Shown: positions 18,627 to 28,387, counted from the first letter of the stretch. The stretch: DNA of 59,136 nt from Hydrogenophaga sp. (GCF_030651625.1 NZ_JAUSCF010000036.1:1-59136), one strand, 5' to 3'. A program made the numbers and translations. The notes: generated by a model from the letters alone, not told the origin.

Positions 18627-19829
18627 TCAAACCCTTTTGGGTTGCACCTTGCTGGCAGCGAGCCTGGCCTGGGTGCGAGCCACCTCCACGTCGGCATCGA
18701 ACACCAGCGCCACACCCATGCGGCGCTTGGTGAAACTCTCGGGTTTGCCGAACAGGCGCACCTCGCTGTGCGGCACGCGCAGCGCCTCGTCCACGCCGTC
18801 GAACACGATGCCCTTCGCGTCCACGCCGCCGTAGATCACGGCGCTGGCACCCGGGCTCTTGAGCGTGGTGTCCACCGGCAGGCCCAGGATGGCGCGGGCG
18901 TGCAGTTCAAACTCGTTCTGCCACTGGGTGACCATGGTCACCATGCCGGTGTCGTGCGGGCGCGGACTCACTTCGCTGAACCAGACCTGATCGCCCTTCA
19001 CAAACAACTCCACACCAAACAGGCCCTGCCCGCCCAGGTTGTCGGTCACGGCCTTGGCCACGCGGCGCGATTCGGCCAGTGCAGCGGGCGTCATGCGGTG
19101 AGGCTGCCAGCTCTCCACGTAGTCACCGTTGACCTGCACGTGGCCAATGGGGTCACAGAAATGCGTCTGCACCTCGCCATGGGCGTCCAGCGCACGCACC
19201 GTCAACTGGGTGATCTCGTAGTCAAAATCGATGAAGCCTTCCACGATCACGCGGCCGGGGCCCACACGGCCACCGGCCATGGCGTGGTCCCAGGCCTTCG
19301 GCACGTCGGCCGGACCGTCGATCTTGCTCTGCCCTTTGCCGCTGCTGCTCATCACCGGCTTGACGATGCAGGGGTAGCCAATGCCCTCGTCGATCGCGGC
19401 CTGCAGTTCTTCAAGCGAGTCGCAGAACCGGTGCGGGCTGGTGGGCAAACCCAATGTCTCGGCGGCCAGGCGGCGAATGCCTTCGCGATCCATGGTCAGG
19501 CGCGCGGCACGCGCCGTGGGGATCACGCGCACCACGCCTGCCGCTTCCAGCTCTTCCAGCATGGGGGTGGCAATGGCCTCGATCTCGGGCACCACCAGGT
19601 GTGGGCGTTCGGCCTCGATCAAGGCCTTGAGCTGCTGCGGATCGCTCATGGTGATGGTGCGCGCATGGTGCGCCACCTGCTGCCCCGGTGCGTTCTCGTA
19701 GCGGTCCACCGCCGTGGTCTCCACGCCCAGGCGCTGCAAGGCAATCAGCACTTCCTTGCCGAGTTCACCCGAGCCGAGCAACATGACTTTGGTGGCGTGG
19801 GGACTGAGCGGTGTACCGAGGGTGGTCAT
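18627..19829 (-). CDS. purT: Formate-dependent phosphoribosylglycinamide formyltransferase
   Basis: A 400-residue ATP-grasp enzyme that makes formyl-GAR from GAR, formate and ATP in purine synthesis, an alternative to folate-dependent PurN. Recognisable segments: the N-terminal pre-ATP-grasp fold ([14 protein letters not shown] at 14-27), the ATP-binding lid ([16 protein letters not shown]), the acidic [14 protein letters not shown], and the C-terminal [15 protein letters not shown] motif that is characteristic for PurT. Lies 13 bases downstream of psd in the same direction, so the two may be cotranscribed. Start at 19829 agrees with PurT N-termini; the ribosome site is weak. Confidence 0.94.
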   Translation of the reverse strand: MTTLGTPLSPHATKVMLLGSGELGKEVLIALQRLGVETTAVDRYENAPGQQVAHHARTITMSDPQQLKALIEAERPHLVVPEIEAIATPMLEELEAAGVVRVIPTARAARLTMDREGIRRLAAETLGLPTSPHRFCDSLEELQAAIDEGIGYPCIVKPVMSSSGKGQSKIDGPADVPKAWDHAMAGGRVGPGRVIVEGFIDFDYEITQLTVRALDAHGEVQTHFCDPIGHVQVNGDYVESWQPHRMTPAALAESRRVAKAVTDNLGGQGLFGVELFVKGDQVWFSEVSPRPHDTGMVTMVTQWQNEFELHARAILGLPVDTTLKSPGASAVIYGGVDAKGIVFDGVDEALRVPHSEVRLFGKPESFTKRRMGVALVFDADVEVARTQARLAASKVQPKRV

Positions 19830-19842
19830 GAGGGATTCCGGT

Positions 19843-20751
19843 TCAAACGGTGGCGGTGGTGGCAACAGAAGGCGCAGCGTTGAGCACGGCTTTACCCATG
19901 GTTTCACCCATGCGCACGCCTTGCTCCGGCATCCACTGCGGATTGAAGCTGATGGTGTCCTTGGGCCAGAGCATCACAACGGTGGACCCCAGCAGGAAGC
20001 AGCCCATTTCTTCGCCGCGTGCCTGCATGAACACCTGGTCGTCGTACACCCACTCCCGGATACGTTCGGTGCGCGGCGGGTTGACCACGCCGTGCCACAC
20101 CGTGGCCATGCTGCCCACGATGGTGGCGCCCACCAGCACCAGCACGAACGGACGCGTCTCCTGGCGGCCATCGGGGCCAAACGGAATGTCATAGACACAC
20201 ACCACGCGCTCGTTGCGGGCGAACAAGCCGGGCACGCCGCGGGCGGTATCGGGGTTGACAGAAAACAGCTCGCCCGGCACATAGATCATGCGCCGCAGAC
20301 GGCCTGCACTGGGCATGTGAATGCGGTGGTAGTCGCGCGGACTCAGGTAAAGGGTGGCGAAGGAGCCATCCACAAACTGGTCTGCCAACGCCTGATCACC
20401 CCCCACGAGGGCGCGCGTGCTGTAGTGGTGGCCCTTGGCCTGGAAAATCTGATCGTGTTCAATGGCACCGTACTGGCTGATGGCGCCATCCACCGGGCAC
20501 ACAAAGTCGGCACGCGACAAGGGCCGCACGCCGGGCTTGAGAGCGCGGGTGAAGAACTCGTTGAAGCTGTCGTAGCTGTGCACGTCCGGGTTGGCGGCCT
20601 CGTCCATGTTGACGCTGTAGCGCCGGATGAACCAACGGATGATGGCGTGGGACACGGCGCCGGCACGCGCCCCGGCGACCCAGCCCCCAAAGACGGTCAG
20701 GGCGCGCTTGGGCCAAAGGTACTGCAATCGAACAGAGAGAGGAGTTGCCAC
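19843..20751 (-). CDS. psd: Phosphatidylserine decarboxylase (GTG start)
   Basis: A 302-residue inner-membrane proenzyme that converts phosphatidylserine to phosphatidylethanolamine. It self-cleaves to form a pyruvoyl group: the LGST motif is at 254-257, with S256 becoming the pyruvate. The Asp/His needed for autocleavage are in the [11 protein letters not shown] segment. The start is inferred as GTG at 20751 ([19 protein letters not shown]), because family members begin just before the QYL-PK-ALT segment and no ATG fits; a longer frame extends upstream but has no family similarity. Divergent from the nodI-like gene. Confidence 0.9.
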   Translation of the reverse strand: MATPLSVRLQYLWPKRALTVFGGWVAGARAGAVSHAIIRWFIRRYSVNMDEAANPDVHSYDSFNEFFTRALKPGVRPLSRADFVCPVDGAISQYGAIEHDQIFQAKGHHYSTRALVGGDQALADQFVDGSFATLYLSPRDYHRIHMPSAGRLRRMIYVPGELFSVNPDTARGVPGLFARNERVVCVYDIPFGPDGRQETRPFVLVLVGATIVGSMATVWHGVVNPPRTERIREWVYDDQVFMQARGEEMGCFLLGSTVVMLWPKDTISFNPQWMPEQGVRMGETMGKAVLNAAPSVATTATV

Positions 20752-20908
20752 TGAGAAGCTGGGAGAGGGACAGATGAGTGAATGACAGTGAAAAACCGTC
20801 GCAAAGCCTGGCGTGCATTGTAGGTTCCATGTCCTGGGCCACCCATCGTGCAGGGTTTGGGCCCTGCCGCCCAGGATGTGTCGCGTGCACAGGCACAATG
20901 CCCAGCCT

Positions 20909-21844
20909 ATGAGTACCCCTCTGTTTGCAGCCCACGAACTGGTCAAACGCTACGGCGACACCACCGTGGTGGACGGCCTGTCTTTTTCGATTGCACCGGG
21001 CGAGTGCCTGGGTGTGATCGGGCCGAATGGCGCCGGCAAGACCACCACCATCCGCATGTGTCTGGGTCTCACCTCGCCTGACGCCGGGCACATCGATGCT
21101 TTCGGCAAGTCCATGCCTGCGGACGCCCTGGCCATCAAGGCGTTGCTCGGTGTGGTCAGCCAGATGGACACGCTGGACCCCGATTTTTCGTGTGCAGAGA
21201 ACCTGCTGGTGTACGGCCGCTACTTCGGCATCGACAGCACCACCATCCGGCAGCGCATCCCGAAGCTGCTCGATTTCGCTGCCCTGACGCACAAGGCCAA
21301 CGCCAAGCCCGGCGAACTCTCGGGTGGCATGAAGCGGCGCCTGTCGCTGGCCCGTGCCCTGGTGAACGACCCCCGCCTGCTGATGCTTGACGAGCCCACC
21401 ACCGGGCTGGACCCGCAGGCCCGCCACCTGATGTGGGAGCGACTGCAATTGCTGTTGCAGCAAGGCAAGAGCATTTTGCTGACCACGCATTTCATGGACG
21501 AAGCCGAGCGACTGTGCTCGCGCCTGCTGGTGCTGGACCACGGCCGCAAGATCGCCGAAGGGCGCCCTCGCGAACTGATCGCGCAACACCTGGAGCCGGA
21601 TGTGGTCGAGGTGTACGGACATGGCGCCGTGGCCCTGGCGCAGGCCAATGAACACGCCGCGCTGCGCGCGCTGGCCGCTCGCGTGGAGGTGAGCGGCGAA
21701 ACCGTGTTCTTCTACACCGCACAAGCCATGCCGCTGCTGGCTGCGCTCAGCGAACACCATCAGCTGCGCACCCTGCACCGCCCGGCCAACCTCGAAGACC
21801 TATTTTTGAAACTCACCGGTCGGCAAATCCGGGAGGATGGATGA
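20909..21844 (+). CDS. NodI-like ABC exporter ATPase
   Basis: A 311-residue DRA-type ABC ATPase. Walker A GPNGAGKT at 38-45, signature LSGGMKRR, Walker B LLMLDEPTTGLD, H-loop LLTTHFMDEA; the C-terminal 80 residues form the small domain typical of DrrA/NodI proteins and end in LEDLFLKLTGRQIRE. Betaproteobacteria carry nodIJ-type genes as the ancestral form of the rhizobial Nod-factor exporter, so a nodulation role is not implied. Four-base overlap (ATGA) with the permease gene. Start at 20909 follows from family length. Confidence 0.88.
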   Translation: MSTPLFAAHELVKRYGDTTVVDGLSFSIAPGECLGVIGPNGAGKTTTIRMCLGLTSPDAGHIDAFGKSMPADALAIKALLGVVSQMDTLDPDFSCAENLLVYGRYFGIDSTTIRQRIPKLLDFAALTHKANAKPGELSGGMKRRLSLARALVNDPRLLMLDEPTTGLDPQARHLMWERLQLLLQQGKSILLTTHFMDEAERLCSRLLVLDHGRKIAEGRPRELIAQHLEPDVVEVYGHGAVALAQANEHAALRALAARVEVSGETVFFYTAQAMPLLAALSEHHQLRTLHRPANLEDLFLKLTGRQIREDG

Positions 21845-22677
21845 CCATGAACACAACAACCGTGGGCGAAACCCCTTCGCACTGGACTGCCCCCCGGCTC
21901 TCGGGCCGATGGTGGCCTGTGTTCCTGCGCAATCTGCTGGTCTGGAAGAAGCTGGCCGTGCCCAGCCTCGTGGGCAACATCGCTGAACCGCTGATGTGGC
22001 TGGTGGCGTTTGGCTACGGCATGGGGGCCTTGGTCGGGCAGGTGAACGTGAGCACACCCCAGGGCATGGTGGCGGTGCCCTACCTGCTTTTCCTGGCCAG
22101 CGGCAGCATCTGCATGAGTGCGATGAACGCCGCGAGTTTCGAGGCGCTGTATTCGGCTTTCTCGCGCATGCATGTGCAAAAGACCTGGGACGGCATCATG
22201 AACGCGCCAGTGAGCCTGGACGACGTGGTGCTGGCGGAAATGCTCTGGGCCGGCTTCAAGGCCCTGTTCTCCGTGACGGCCATCATGGTCGTGATGCTCG
22301 CGCTGGGCATCAGCCACTCTCCCAAGCTGCTGCTGGCCTGGCCGGTGCTGCTGGGCGCCGGCATCACCTTCTCGTGCATTGCCCTCGTGTTCAACGCTCT
22401 GGCCAAGGGCTATGACTTCTTCACCTACTACTTCACCCTGTTCCTCACGCCCATGATGTTTCTCTCGGGCGTTTTCTTTCCCAGGGAACAACTCCCGGCG
22501 GTGGTGAAGTTCATTTCAGACTGGTTGCCCCTGACCAACGCGGTGGAACTGGTGCGACCGCTGTTCATGGACCAGTGGCCGGAGAAGCCGTGGTTGCATG
22601 CGTCGGTGCTGCTGGCCTACACCGTGGTGGGCTTCTGGACCGCGCTGGCACTCACACGCAAGCGCTTTGACAGGTGA
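21841..22677 (+). CDS. NodJ-like ABC-2 type permease
   Basis: A 278-residue inner-membrane permease with six predicted helices (for example SLVGNIAEPLMWLVAFGYG, VTAIMVVMLALGI, FTYYFTLFLTPMMFLSGVFF). The LSGVFFPREQLP segment is the ABC-2 signature. Partner of the preceding ATPase; together they probably export a lipid-linked or glycolipid substrate. ATG at 21841 lies inside the ATPase stop region; a second ATG two codons later is an alternative. Its stop codon directly abuts that of the convergent small gene. Confidence 0.9.
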   Translation: MTMNTTTVGETPSHWTAPRLSGRWWPVFLRNLLVWKKLAVPSLVGNIAEPLMWLVAFGYGMGALVGQVNVSTPQGMVAVPYLLFLASGSICMSAMNAASFEALYSAFSRMHVQKTWDGIMNAPVSLDDVVLAEMLWAGFKALFSVTAIMVVMLALGISHSPKLLLAWPVLLGAGITFSCIALVFNALAKGYDFFTYYFTLFLTPMMFLSGVFFPREQLPAVVKFISDWLPLTNAVELVRPLFMDQWPEKPWLHASVLLAYTVVGFWTALALTRKRFDR

Positions 22678-22932
22678 TCAGTGAACAGCGTGCAAAGCAG
22701 GCTGAGCGTCGATGTAGTGCTCGCTGCCGCTGTCCATGAAATCTTCGGCGTCGATCAAAGCGTCGTGGTCGCGCGTCAGGTTGTGCGTCTTGGGAATCAG
22801 CGGCTTGTCCAGGGGCCGGCAGATGCGCTGGCGCAGACCACGCAGGGGGGTGCTGTTTTCCATGGCGCTGATGACGGATTCCGGATCGAGCATGAGGACG
22901 AAAGGATTGGTGCGGCTGTGGGTCGAGTTCAT
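22678..22932 (-). CDS. Small conserved-looking protein of unknown function
   Basis: An 84-residue protein beginning MNSTHSRTNPFVLMLDPES. I do not recognise a named family, though similar short proteins with the NPFVLMLDPE and CRPLDKPLIPK segments occur, from memory, in related bacteria. A ribosome site (AGGACATCGCC before ATG) supports translation. Composition is polar with no membrane segment or metal motif apart from one Cys. It is convergent with nodJ with no intervening base: the two stops form TGATCA at 22675-22680. About 220 bases upstream lie before ybdK, presumably holding its promoter. Confidence 0.65.
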   Translation of the reverse strand: MNSTHSRTNPFVLMLDPESVISAMENSTPLRGLRQRICRPLDKPLIPKTHNLTRDHDALIDAEDFMDSGSEHYIDAQPALHAVH

Positions 22933-23156
22933 GGCGATGTCCTAAAAAATGGGTGGATCAAACGGGTTTGTGAATGCGTGTGTCGATGTCACAAACTGTA
23001 GTGATGTTGTTTCAGGACGTTAAGTCGGCGCCTTGCCATTCCGGCTGTAGGAAGATGCCTGACAATGCCGGAAATGGACCGTGTTTGCCCTCTACTTTCT
23101 GTCTGTGTGGCACTGCACCAGCGTGATGTTCTGCACAACTCGGCGACCGGTTCCGG

Positions 23157-24281
23157 TCATGGCCCTGTGCGCAGCGCCTCCACACTGGCACGCACCACAC
23201 CCTGCACGCTGCCGTTCTCTGCGAAACGCCGGCGCAGGTAGGTGGCGTGGTTGCCGTCGTGCCCGGCGGTGCGCTCGATCTCGTCCAGTGCGGCCCGGGA
23301 TTTCAGTGCATCTGCATGCGGCTCCAGCAGGCGCAGGGTGGCCAGAATGTCTTCGCGGATGCTGATCTGCTGGCGCGTCTTGGGGTTGACCATCATGCCG
23401 TCGAGTCCGAAGCGGCAGGCCTGAAATCGGTTGTAGGTGTAGACGAGGTAGTCGTCTTCTTCAGGCGCGGGCTCGTTGCGCTCCAGCAAGTGGCGGCACA
23501 GCGCCTGAAGGTAACAGGCTAGGCCAGCGGCCCGTTCCACGGTGAGTGGCGTGTCGCACACACGCAGCTCAATGGTGCCGAACTCGGGCTTGGGCCGGAT
23601 GTCCCAGTAGAAGTCCTTCATTGACTTCACCACACCGGTGGACTCCATCTTGGTGAAATACACACTGGCGAATTCATCCCAGCTCAGCATGAAAGGGGCG
23701 CGTCCGCTCAGCGGGAAGGCGAACACCGAGTTGAGACGGGCCGAATCGAACAGCGTGTCCACGCCTTGCGAGAACGGCGAAGACGCCGACAGCGCAATGA
23801 AATGTGGCACATAGCGGTTGAGCGAATGCAGCAGAAAAAGCGCTTCATCCGGCGAGGCGCACCCGATGTGCACATGCTGGCCAAAGACGGTGAACTGCTT
23901 GGCCAGGTAGCCATACAGACCAGAGAGTTCCTGGAAGCGCGGCTTGGAAAAGATGCGCTGTTCGAACCAGCGCTGGAAGGGGTGCGTGCCACCGCCAGAA
24001 ATTTCGATGTTGAGCCGATCTCCGGCGTGCACCAGCGTGTCGCGGATCTGCTGCAACTGGGCCAGCAGCGGCCCGTGTTCGGTGTGAATCCCGGTGGCGA
24101 TCTCGATCATGCTCTGCGTCATTTCGGGTGTGACCACACCCGGAAACGGTTTGCGTTGCAACAGATCCAGCAGATCATTCGCGCTGCTGGAGAGATCGAG
24201 GTCGTAGCTGTTGACGAGCTGAAGCTCCAGCTCCACGCCCATGGTCAACGAGTCGGAAGCCTTGAAGGATTCAAGTGGCAT
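23157..24281 (-). CDS. ybdK: Carboxylate-amine ligase, YbdK family
   Basis: A 374-residue member of the type-2 glutamate-cysteine ligase superfamily. Typical segments: [11 protein letters not shown] near the N-terminus (metal/ATP-binding Glu residues), [14 protein letters not shown], the long central [17 protein letters not shown] (His residues of the GCS fold) and [15 protein letters not shown]. coli YbdK has weak gamma-glutamylcysteine ligase activity in vitro; the physiological substrate is unknown. AGGAGATGACGC precedes ATG at 24281. It lies 67 bases downstream of the antiporter gene in the same direction, a link that would fit thiol-controlled cation exchange. Confidence 0.9.
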   Translation of the reverse strand: MPLESFKASDSLTMGVELELQLVNSYDLDLSSSANDLLDLLQRKPFPGVVTPEMTQSMIEIATGIHTEHGPLLAQLQQIRDTLVHAGDRLNIEISGGGTHPFQRWFEQRIFSKPRFQELSGLYGYLAKQFTVFGQHVHIGCASPDEALFLLHSLNRYVPHFIALSASSPFSQGVDTLFDSARLNSVFAFPLSGRAPFMLSWDEFASVYFTKMESTGVVKSMKDFYWDIRPKPEFGTIELRVCDTPLTVERAAGLACYLQALCRHLLERNEPAPEEDDYLVYTYNRFQACRFGLDGMMVNPKTRQQISIREDILATLRLLEPHADALKSRAALDEIERTAGHDGNHATYLRRRFAENGSVQGVVRASVEALRTGP

Positions 24282-24348
24282 GCGTCATCTCCTGGGGCCG
24301 ACGCCCCGTGTTGTTGGAAAGCCTTCTGGAGCAGCGGGTGTGCTTCGA

Positions 24349-25536
24349 TCAGGCTTTGGTCACATGGGTTTCGTGGGCCGTCATCAACGCGCGCTGCGTG
24401 ACCACCGGGCCCAGCAGTTCCTGCAACATCAGCATGCCGGCCATGACTGACAGCACCTGCACCGCAGGGCCCAGGCCGTACAGACGGGTCTGTTCCAGCA
24501 GCAGAATGGCAAACGCCGACATGGGTGTGAGCGCCAGGCCGGTGAGCAGCCCCTTGCGCTCGGTGATGCCCGACAGGCGTGCAGCCACCAGGTTGCAGCC
24601 CACCTTGGAGACGGTGCGCACGGCAATCAGCGCAAGTCCCAGCAACATGCCGCTGGCCACTTCGGCCCAGTTGAGCAGCGACGCGATGTAGACGAACAGG
24701 AACAGCGTGAGCACATCGCCCGCGGTGCCAAACCCGCGCTGCGCGTTGGTGAGATGCACGCGCCGTTCACGCGCCACGATGCCGAAAGTGAGCGCGGCCA
24801 GCAGAGGGGAAAGCTTGAGGCCGTAGGACATGGTGGTCAGCAACAGCACCGCCAGAGCAAACACCACCGTGACGCCCCGTTCGTGCGAACCTCGGACGCG
24901 CAACAACCAGGGCACCGTCACACCCAGCAGCGTGCCCACCGCAAGCGAAGTCACCAGCACGTGGACGCTGCCAAAGGCGGCCTGCACCAGGTCGCCCGAG
25001 GTGCTGATGTGCCAGTAGCCGACCACCAGCTTGAGTGCGAGCACAGAAACCATGCAGTTGATGGCGCACAGATGCAGGACGCGCTCCGTGACCTGACCGG
25101 CGCTGTGCAATTCATTGGCCACCCGGACGATCCCGGCCGGCGAGGCAGAAATCGAGAGCGCCGAGATGATCAGGCGCACATCGGTGGCCAGTTCGAAGAA
25201 GCCACTGGCCCAGTACACCGCTCCGAAGGTGATCACCGATTCGACCAGGCCGAGCAACAGCACCCAGGGGTTGTGGCGGAACCAGCGCAGGTTGATGCGG
25301 TAACCCAGTTCAAACAGCACCAGAGAAAGTGCCACGTTGGCAATGAAGGGCAGACCGGCAACGGAAGCGGTCAAGCCTGGCAGATTGACAAGCCCGCCCA
25401 GAAGGCCCACCGCCACATAGCTTGTGACCCGCGGCACATGCCAGGTTTCGTGCAGGCGTTCACCCACGAACCAGGCCAGCAGGAGCACCAGCGGCCAGGC
25501 CATGGATTGCAGCAGGAAGTCGACATTGGTGATCAT
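24349..25536 (-). CDS. Cation:proton antiporter, CPA2/Kef-type membrane domain
   Basis: A 395-residue integral membrane protein with about 11-13 hydrophobic helices in the arrangement of Na+/H+ or K+/H+ exchangers of the monovalent cation:proton antiporter-2 family (LALSLVLFELGYRINL; ISALSISASPAGIVRVANEL; GLALTPMSAFAILLLEQTRL). It lacks the C-terminal TrkA-N nucleotide-binding domain of KefB/C, so it is the transport module only. ATG at 25536 is chosen because AGGAGA lies nine bases upstream; an in-frame TTG two codons earlier is too close to it. Upstream of ybdK in the same orientation. Confidence 0.82.
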   Translation of the reverse strand: MITNVDFLLQSMAWPLVLLLAWFVGERLHETWHVPRVTSYVAVGLLGGLVNLPGLTASVAGLPFIANVALSLVLFELGYRINLRWFRHNPWVLLLGLVESVITFGAVYWASGFFELATDVRLIISALSISASPAGIVRVANELHSAGQVTERVLHLCAINCMVSVLALKLVVGYWHISTSGDLVQAAFGSVHVLVTSLAVGTLLGVTVPWLLRVRGSHERGVTVVFALAVLLLTTMSYGLKLSPLLAALTFGIVARERRVHLTNAQRGFGTAGDVLTLFLFVYIASLLNWAEVASGMLLGLALIAVRTVSKVGCNLVAARLSGITERKGLLTGLALTPMSAFAILLLEQTRLYGLGPAVQVLSVMAGMLMLQELLGPVVTQRALMTAHETHVTKA

Positions 25537-25684
25537 GAACAAGGTCTCCTGATGGGGGCCTCGAAGCGGTGTGGCCTGAGGGGGAGTGGTTCCGGTGCCC
25601 GGTCTTGGGGCTAGGCAGGATGGACCGGGAGCAACCTGATTGAGGCAAGGGGTCGGCGCGACGCCGGCCAGACCTTTTTCAGCA

Positions 25685-26572
25685 TCAGACCGAAAAGCGC
25701 TGCGCGAGTTCTTGCAGGTTCAATTGTTCCAGCACCTGCGTCAACCGCTCCTGGGCCCGGATACGGGCGCCCGTGCGATCGTGCGCCATTTTACGGGCCA
25801 GGATCAGCTCGTTTTTCATCGAGTGTTCCCACCCGACCAGTTCCGTGACGGTCACGCTGTAGCCATGGGCTTCGAGCTGCAGACAGCGCAAGACATTGGT
25901 GATCTGGCTGCCGAATTCACGGGTGTGCAGGGGGTGGCGCCACAACTCGGCCAGCGGCGTGCGCGACAGGCTCAGCGCCTTGTGCTGACGCATCACACCA
26001 GCCACTTCGGCCTGACAGCAGGGCACCAGCACCATGTGGCTGGCCTGCTTGGCCAAGCCGAAGGCAATGGCATCGTCGGTGGCGGTGTCGCAGGCGTGCA
26101 GTGCGGTGACCACATCGAATCGTTCAGGCAATTCGGGGTGGGTCAATGCGGCCTGAACCGTGGTGGCCAGAAAGTGCATGCGCTCGAAACCGAGCTGTTT
26201 TGCCAGGGCCTGCGACTTGGCGACCAGTTCGACCCGCGCTTCCACGCCATGGACCCAGCCCACGGACTTGTCCTTGAAAAAGAGGTCGTAGAGGATGAAC
26301 CCCAGGTAAGACTTGCCTGCGCCATGATCGGCCAGGGTCACGTCGCCGCGGTCTTTCAGCACTTCTTCCAGCAGGGGCTCGATGAACTGTACAAGGTGGT
26401 AGACCTGCTTGAGCTTGCGCCGCGTGTCCTGGTTGAGCTTGCCTTCACGTGTGAGGATGTGGAGTTCCTGCAGCAAGGCCACCGACTGACCAGGGCGAAG
26501 TTCGGGTAACTGCTCCTGCAGGGTGGGCGTCTTTCTGGCGGGGGCTTTGTGTTGGGCCGTGTGTCTGGACAT
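25685..26572 (-). CDS. SAM-dependent methyltransferase (Methyltransf_32-like)
   Basis: A 295-residue class I methyltransferase. The SAM-binding motif I is ADHGAGKSYLGF (about 81-92), followed by an acidic strand end (VHGVEARVELV) and a VVTALHACDTATDD motif IV-like segment; LVPCCQAEV resembles a Pro-Cys-Cys post-motif seen in tRNA- or glutathione-S-transferase-C-like methyltransferases. This arrangement is typical of the Methyltransf_32 group, for which the substrate is mostly unknown (an RNA target is possible). Starts 62 bases from the divergent SrkA-like gene. Confidence 0.78.
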   Translation of the reverse strand: MSRHTAQHKAPARKTPTLQEQLPELRPGQSVALLQELHILTREGKLNQDTRRKLKQVYHLVQFIEPLLEEVLKDRGDVTLADHGAGKSYLGFILYDLFFKDKSVGWVHGVEARVELVAKSQALAKQLGFERMHFLATTVQAALTHPELPERFDVVTALHACDTATDDAIAFGLAKQASHMVLVPCCQAEVAGVMRQHKALSLSRTPLAELWRHPLHTREFGSQITNVLRCLQLEAHGYSVTVTELVGWEHSMKNELILARKMAHDRTGARIRAQERLTQVLEQLNLQELAQRFSV

Positions 26573-26634
26573 GCCGCGATGATAGGTGAGCGCCCTGTTT
26601 CAATCATGTGGTCGGGCAGGAGCGACAATCCCGC

Positions 26635-27681
26635 ATGACTTCGCCACCGATCGCCGCCCAGGAACACCCGTACAGCGCACTCACGCCCGACGTGGTTCAG
26701 GACGCGCTGGGCAGCGTGGGGCTCTGGGGCGACGGGCGCATGGCCGCGCTCAACAGTTTCGAAAACCGCGTGTACCAGATGCACCTTGAAACGCCCGTTG
26801 GCGACGTGGAGCAGGTGGTGTTGAAGTTTTACCGCCCCGGGCGCTGGAGCGACGCGCAGATTGCCGAGGAACACAGCTTTTCTGAAGAACTCGTGGCAGC
26901 CGAGATACCTGCCGTGCCTCCGCTGCGTCTGCAGGGCGACACACTGCACCACTTCGGCGGGTTTGCCTTTTCGGTGAGCCCTCGACGCGGCGGTCGCCGG
27001 CCGGAACTGGAGAACTTCGAGGTGCTTGAGTGGATCGGGCGCTTTCTGGCCCGCATTCACACCGTGGGTGCTGCCCAGCCGTTTATTGTGCGTCCACACC
27101 TGGACGCAGCCACCTTCGGCCACGAGCCACGCGACTGGCTGATGGAGCACCAGGCCGTGGCCTCCGAGGTGCGCACCGCCTGGGCCGCCGCGCTGGAAGA
27201 GGCACTGGCCCTCATCGAAGCGCACCCGGTCTTGCGTCCCGGCACGCCGGCAGACCCGGAAGGCATTCAACTGATCCGCCTGCACGGCGACTGCCACCCT
27301 GGCAACATCCTCTGGACACCGGAAGGGCAGCCGGGCGCAGGCCCGCATTTTGTGGACCTGGACGACGCACGCACTGGCCCGGCGGTACAGGACCTGTGGA
27401 TGCTGCTTTCGGGTGAACGGCGCCAGCAGATGCAGCAACTGGGTGCGCTGGTGGACGGTTACGAACAGTTCCGTCCTTTCGACCGACGCGAACTCGCACT
27501 CATCGAGCCGCTGCGCACCTTGCGTCTGATCCACTACAGCGCCTGGGTGGCACGGCGCTGGGAAGACCCTGCCTTTCCCATCAACTTTCCCTGGTTCGGC
27601 ACACGTGATTACTGGCAAGGACAGGTGGACATGCTGGTGGAGCAGATCGAAGAAATGCAGGGCGAACCACTGATGGCCTGA
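26635..27681 (+). CDS. srkA: Stress-response serine/threonine kinase, SrkA (YihE) family
   Basis: A 348-residue aminoglycoside-phosphotransferase-fold protein kinase. The N-lobe has NSFENRVYQM and VVLKFYRPGRWS (nucleotide-binding Lys). The catalytic loop is LHGDCHPGNILW (HxDxxxxN) and the metal-binding Asp lies in FVDLDDARTGP. The C-terminal RWEDPAFPINFPWF is characteristic of YihE/SrkA proteins. In E. coli SrkA protects against stress-induced death through the Cpx response. No signal peptide. Divergent from the methyltransferase gene; the following gene is the peroxide regulator ohrR. Confidence 0.9.
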   Translation: MTSPPIAAQEHPYSALTPDVVQDALGSVGLWGDGRMAALNSFENRVYQMHLETPVGDVEQVVLKFYRPGRWSDAQIAEEHSFSEELVAAEIPAVPPLRLQGDTLHHFGGFAFSVSPRRGGRRPELENFEVLEWIGRFLARIHTVGAAQPFIVRPHLDAATFGHEPRDWLMEHQAVASEVRTAWAAALEEALALIEAHPVLRPGTPADPEGIQLIRLHGDCHPGNILWTPEGQPGAGPHFVDLDDARTGPAVQDLWMLLSGERRQQMQQLGALVDGYEQFRPFDRRELALIEPLRTLRLIHYSAWVARRWEDPAFPINFPWFGTRDYWQGQVDMLVEQIEEMQGEPLMA

Positions 27682-27796
27682 GCGTCTGAGCCGGGTGGAT
27701 CACCACCATTCACCTGCATGGCTCATTCCCTGCATCACACAACGGGGCACGGCGCCATCGTTCACTGAATAAACCCCTTCGACCATTAAGGTCGTG

Positions 27797-27826
27797 AGCA
27801 ATTAAATTGTGAACAATTTAATTGCT
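27797..27826. promoter_or_regulatory. Putative OhrR operator (30-bp inverted repeat)
   Basis: AGCAATTAAATTG (27797-27809), four-base centre TGAA, then CAATTTAATTGCT (27814-27826): thirteen perfectly matched pairs. It is AT-rich, unlike its surroundings, and lies 18 bases upstream of the ohrR start. Known OhrR boxes are AT-rich palindromes containing CAATT/AATTG, so autoregulation of ohrR and control of ohr is the likely role. Confidence 0.75.
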
Positions 27827-27835
27827 GACTAAAGT
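27807..27835 (+). promoter_or_regulatory. Candidate sigma-70 promoter of ohrR
   Basis: TTGTGA at 27807-27812 and TAAAGT at 27830-27835 with a 17-base spacer fit a sigma-70 promoter. The -35 and spacer lie within the OhrR palindrome, so bound OhrR would block polymerase. Transcription would begin about at the ohrR start codon region, leaving a very short leader. Confidence 0.4.
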
Positions 27836-27843
27836 ATCAGCCC

Positions 27844-28293
27844 ATGAACACCGCATCATTCAACAGCGACCAGGCTCTGAAGCTCGACCATCAGCTCTGC
27901 TTTGCGCTGTACTCGGCGTCGCTTGCCATGACCAAGCTCTACAAACCCCTGCTGGATGAACTGGGGTTGACCTACCCGCAGTACCTGGCGCTGCTGGTGC
28001 TGTGGGAACAAGACGGCCTGACTGTCTCAGACCTGGGCGAGCGTTTGCACCTGGACTCCGGCACGCTGACGCCGCTGCTCAAACGCATGGAGTCCGCTGG
28101 CCATTTGACCCGCTTGCGTGATGTGCAGGACGAACGGCGGGTGCTGATCCGCCTCACCGCATCCGGTCGTCAATTGAAGAAGCGCGCCGCGCGCATCCCC
28201 GGCTGCGTCTTGCAGGCCGCTCAATGCGGCGTGTCCGAGGCCATGGCCCTGACCCGGCAGGTCCAGAACCTGCGCGACCGCCTCACCGCTTGA
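27844..28293 (+). CDS. ohrR: Organic hydroperoxide sensor, MarR family
   Basis: A 149-residue winged-helix repressor. The N-terminal [13 protein letters not shown] contains the peroxidatic C19 (equivalent to C22 of Xanthomonas OhrR); C121 and C128 are candidates for the resolving Cys, so this is a two-cysteine type. Tyr residues near C19 in the fold (Y33, Y44, Y47) are also present. The DNA-recognition region is [24 protein letters not shown] and the wing is [15 protein letters not shown] 30-bp palindrome lies just upstream and ohr follows after 94 bases. The stop region includes an 11-base direct duplication (ACCGCTTGATC at 28285-28306). Confidence 0.93.
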   Translation: MNTASFNSDQALKLDHQLCFALYSASLAMTKLYKPLLDELGLTYPQYLALLVLWEQDGLTVSDLGERLHLDSGTLTPLLKRMESAGHLTRLRDVQDERRVLIRLTASGRQLKKRAARIPGCVLQAAQCGVSEAMALTRQVQNLRDRLTA

Positions 28294-28387
28294 TCACCGC
28301 TTGATCACCGCTTCATTCCCCCATTCTTTTCGTTCACCGTTTTTTTCAATCTGCTTCCAGCAAGCAATTTCCACAGGAGTACACACC

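Noticed and set aside
20909..22677. Nodulation-factor exporter role for the NodI/NodJ-like pair
   Set aside because: No nodABC or other symbiosis genes are near, and such transporters are ordinary in betaproteobacteria.
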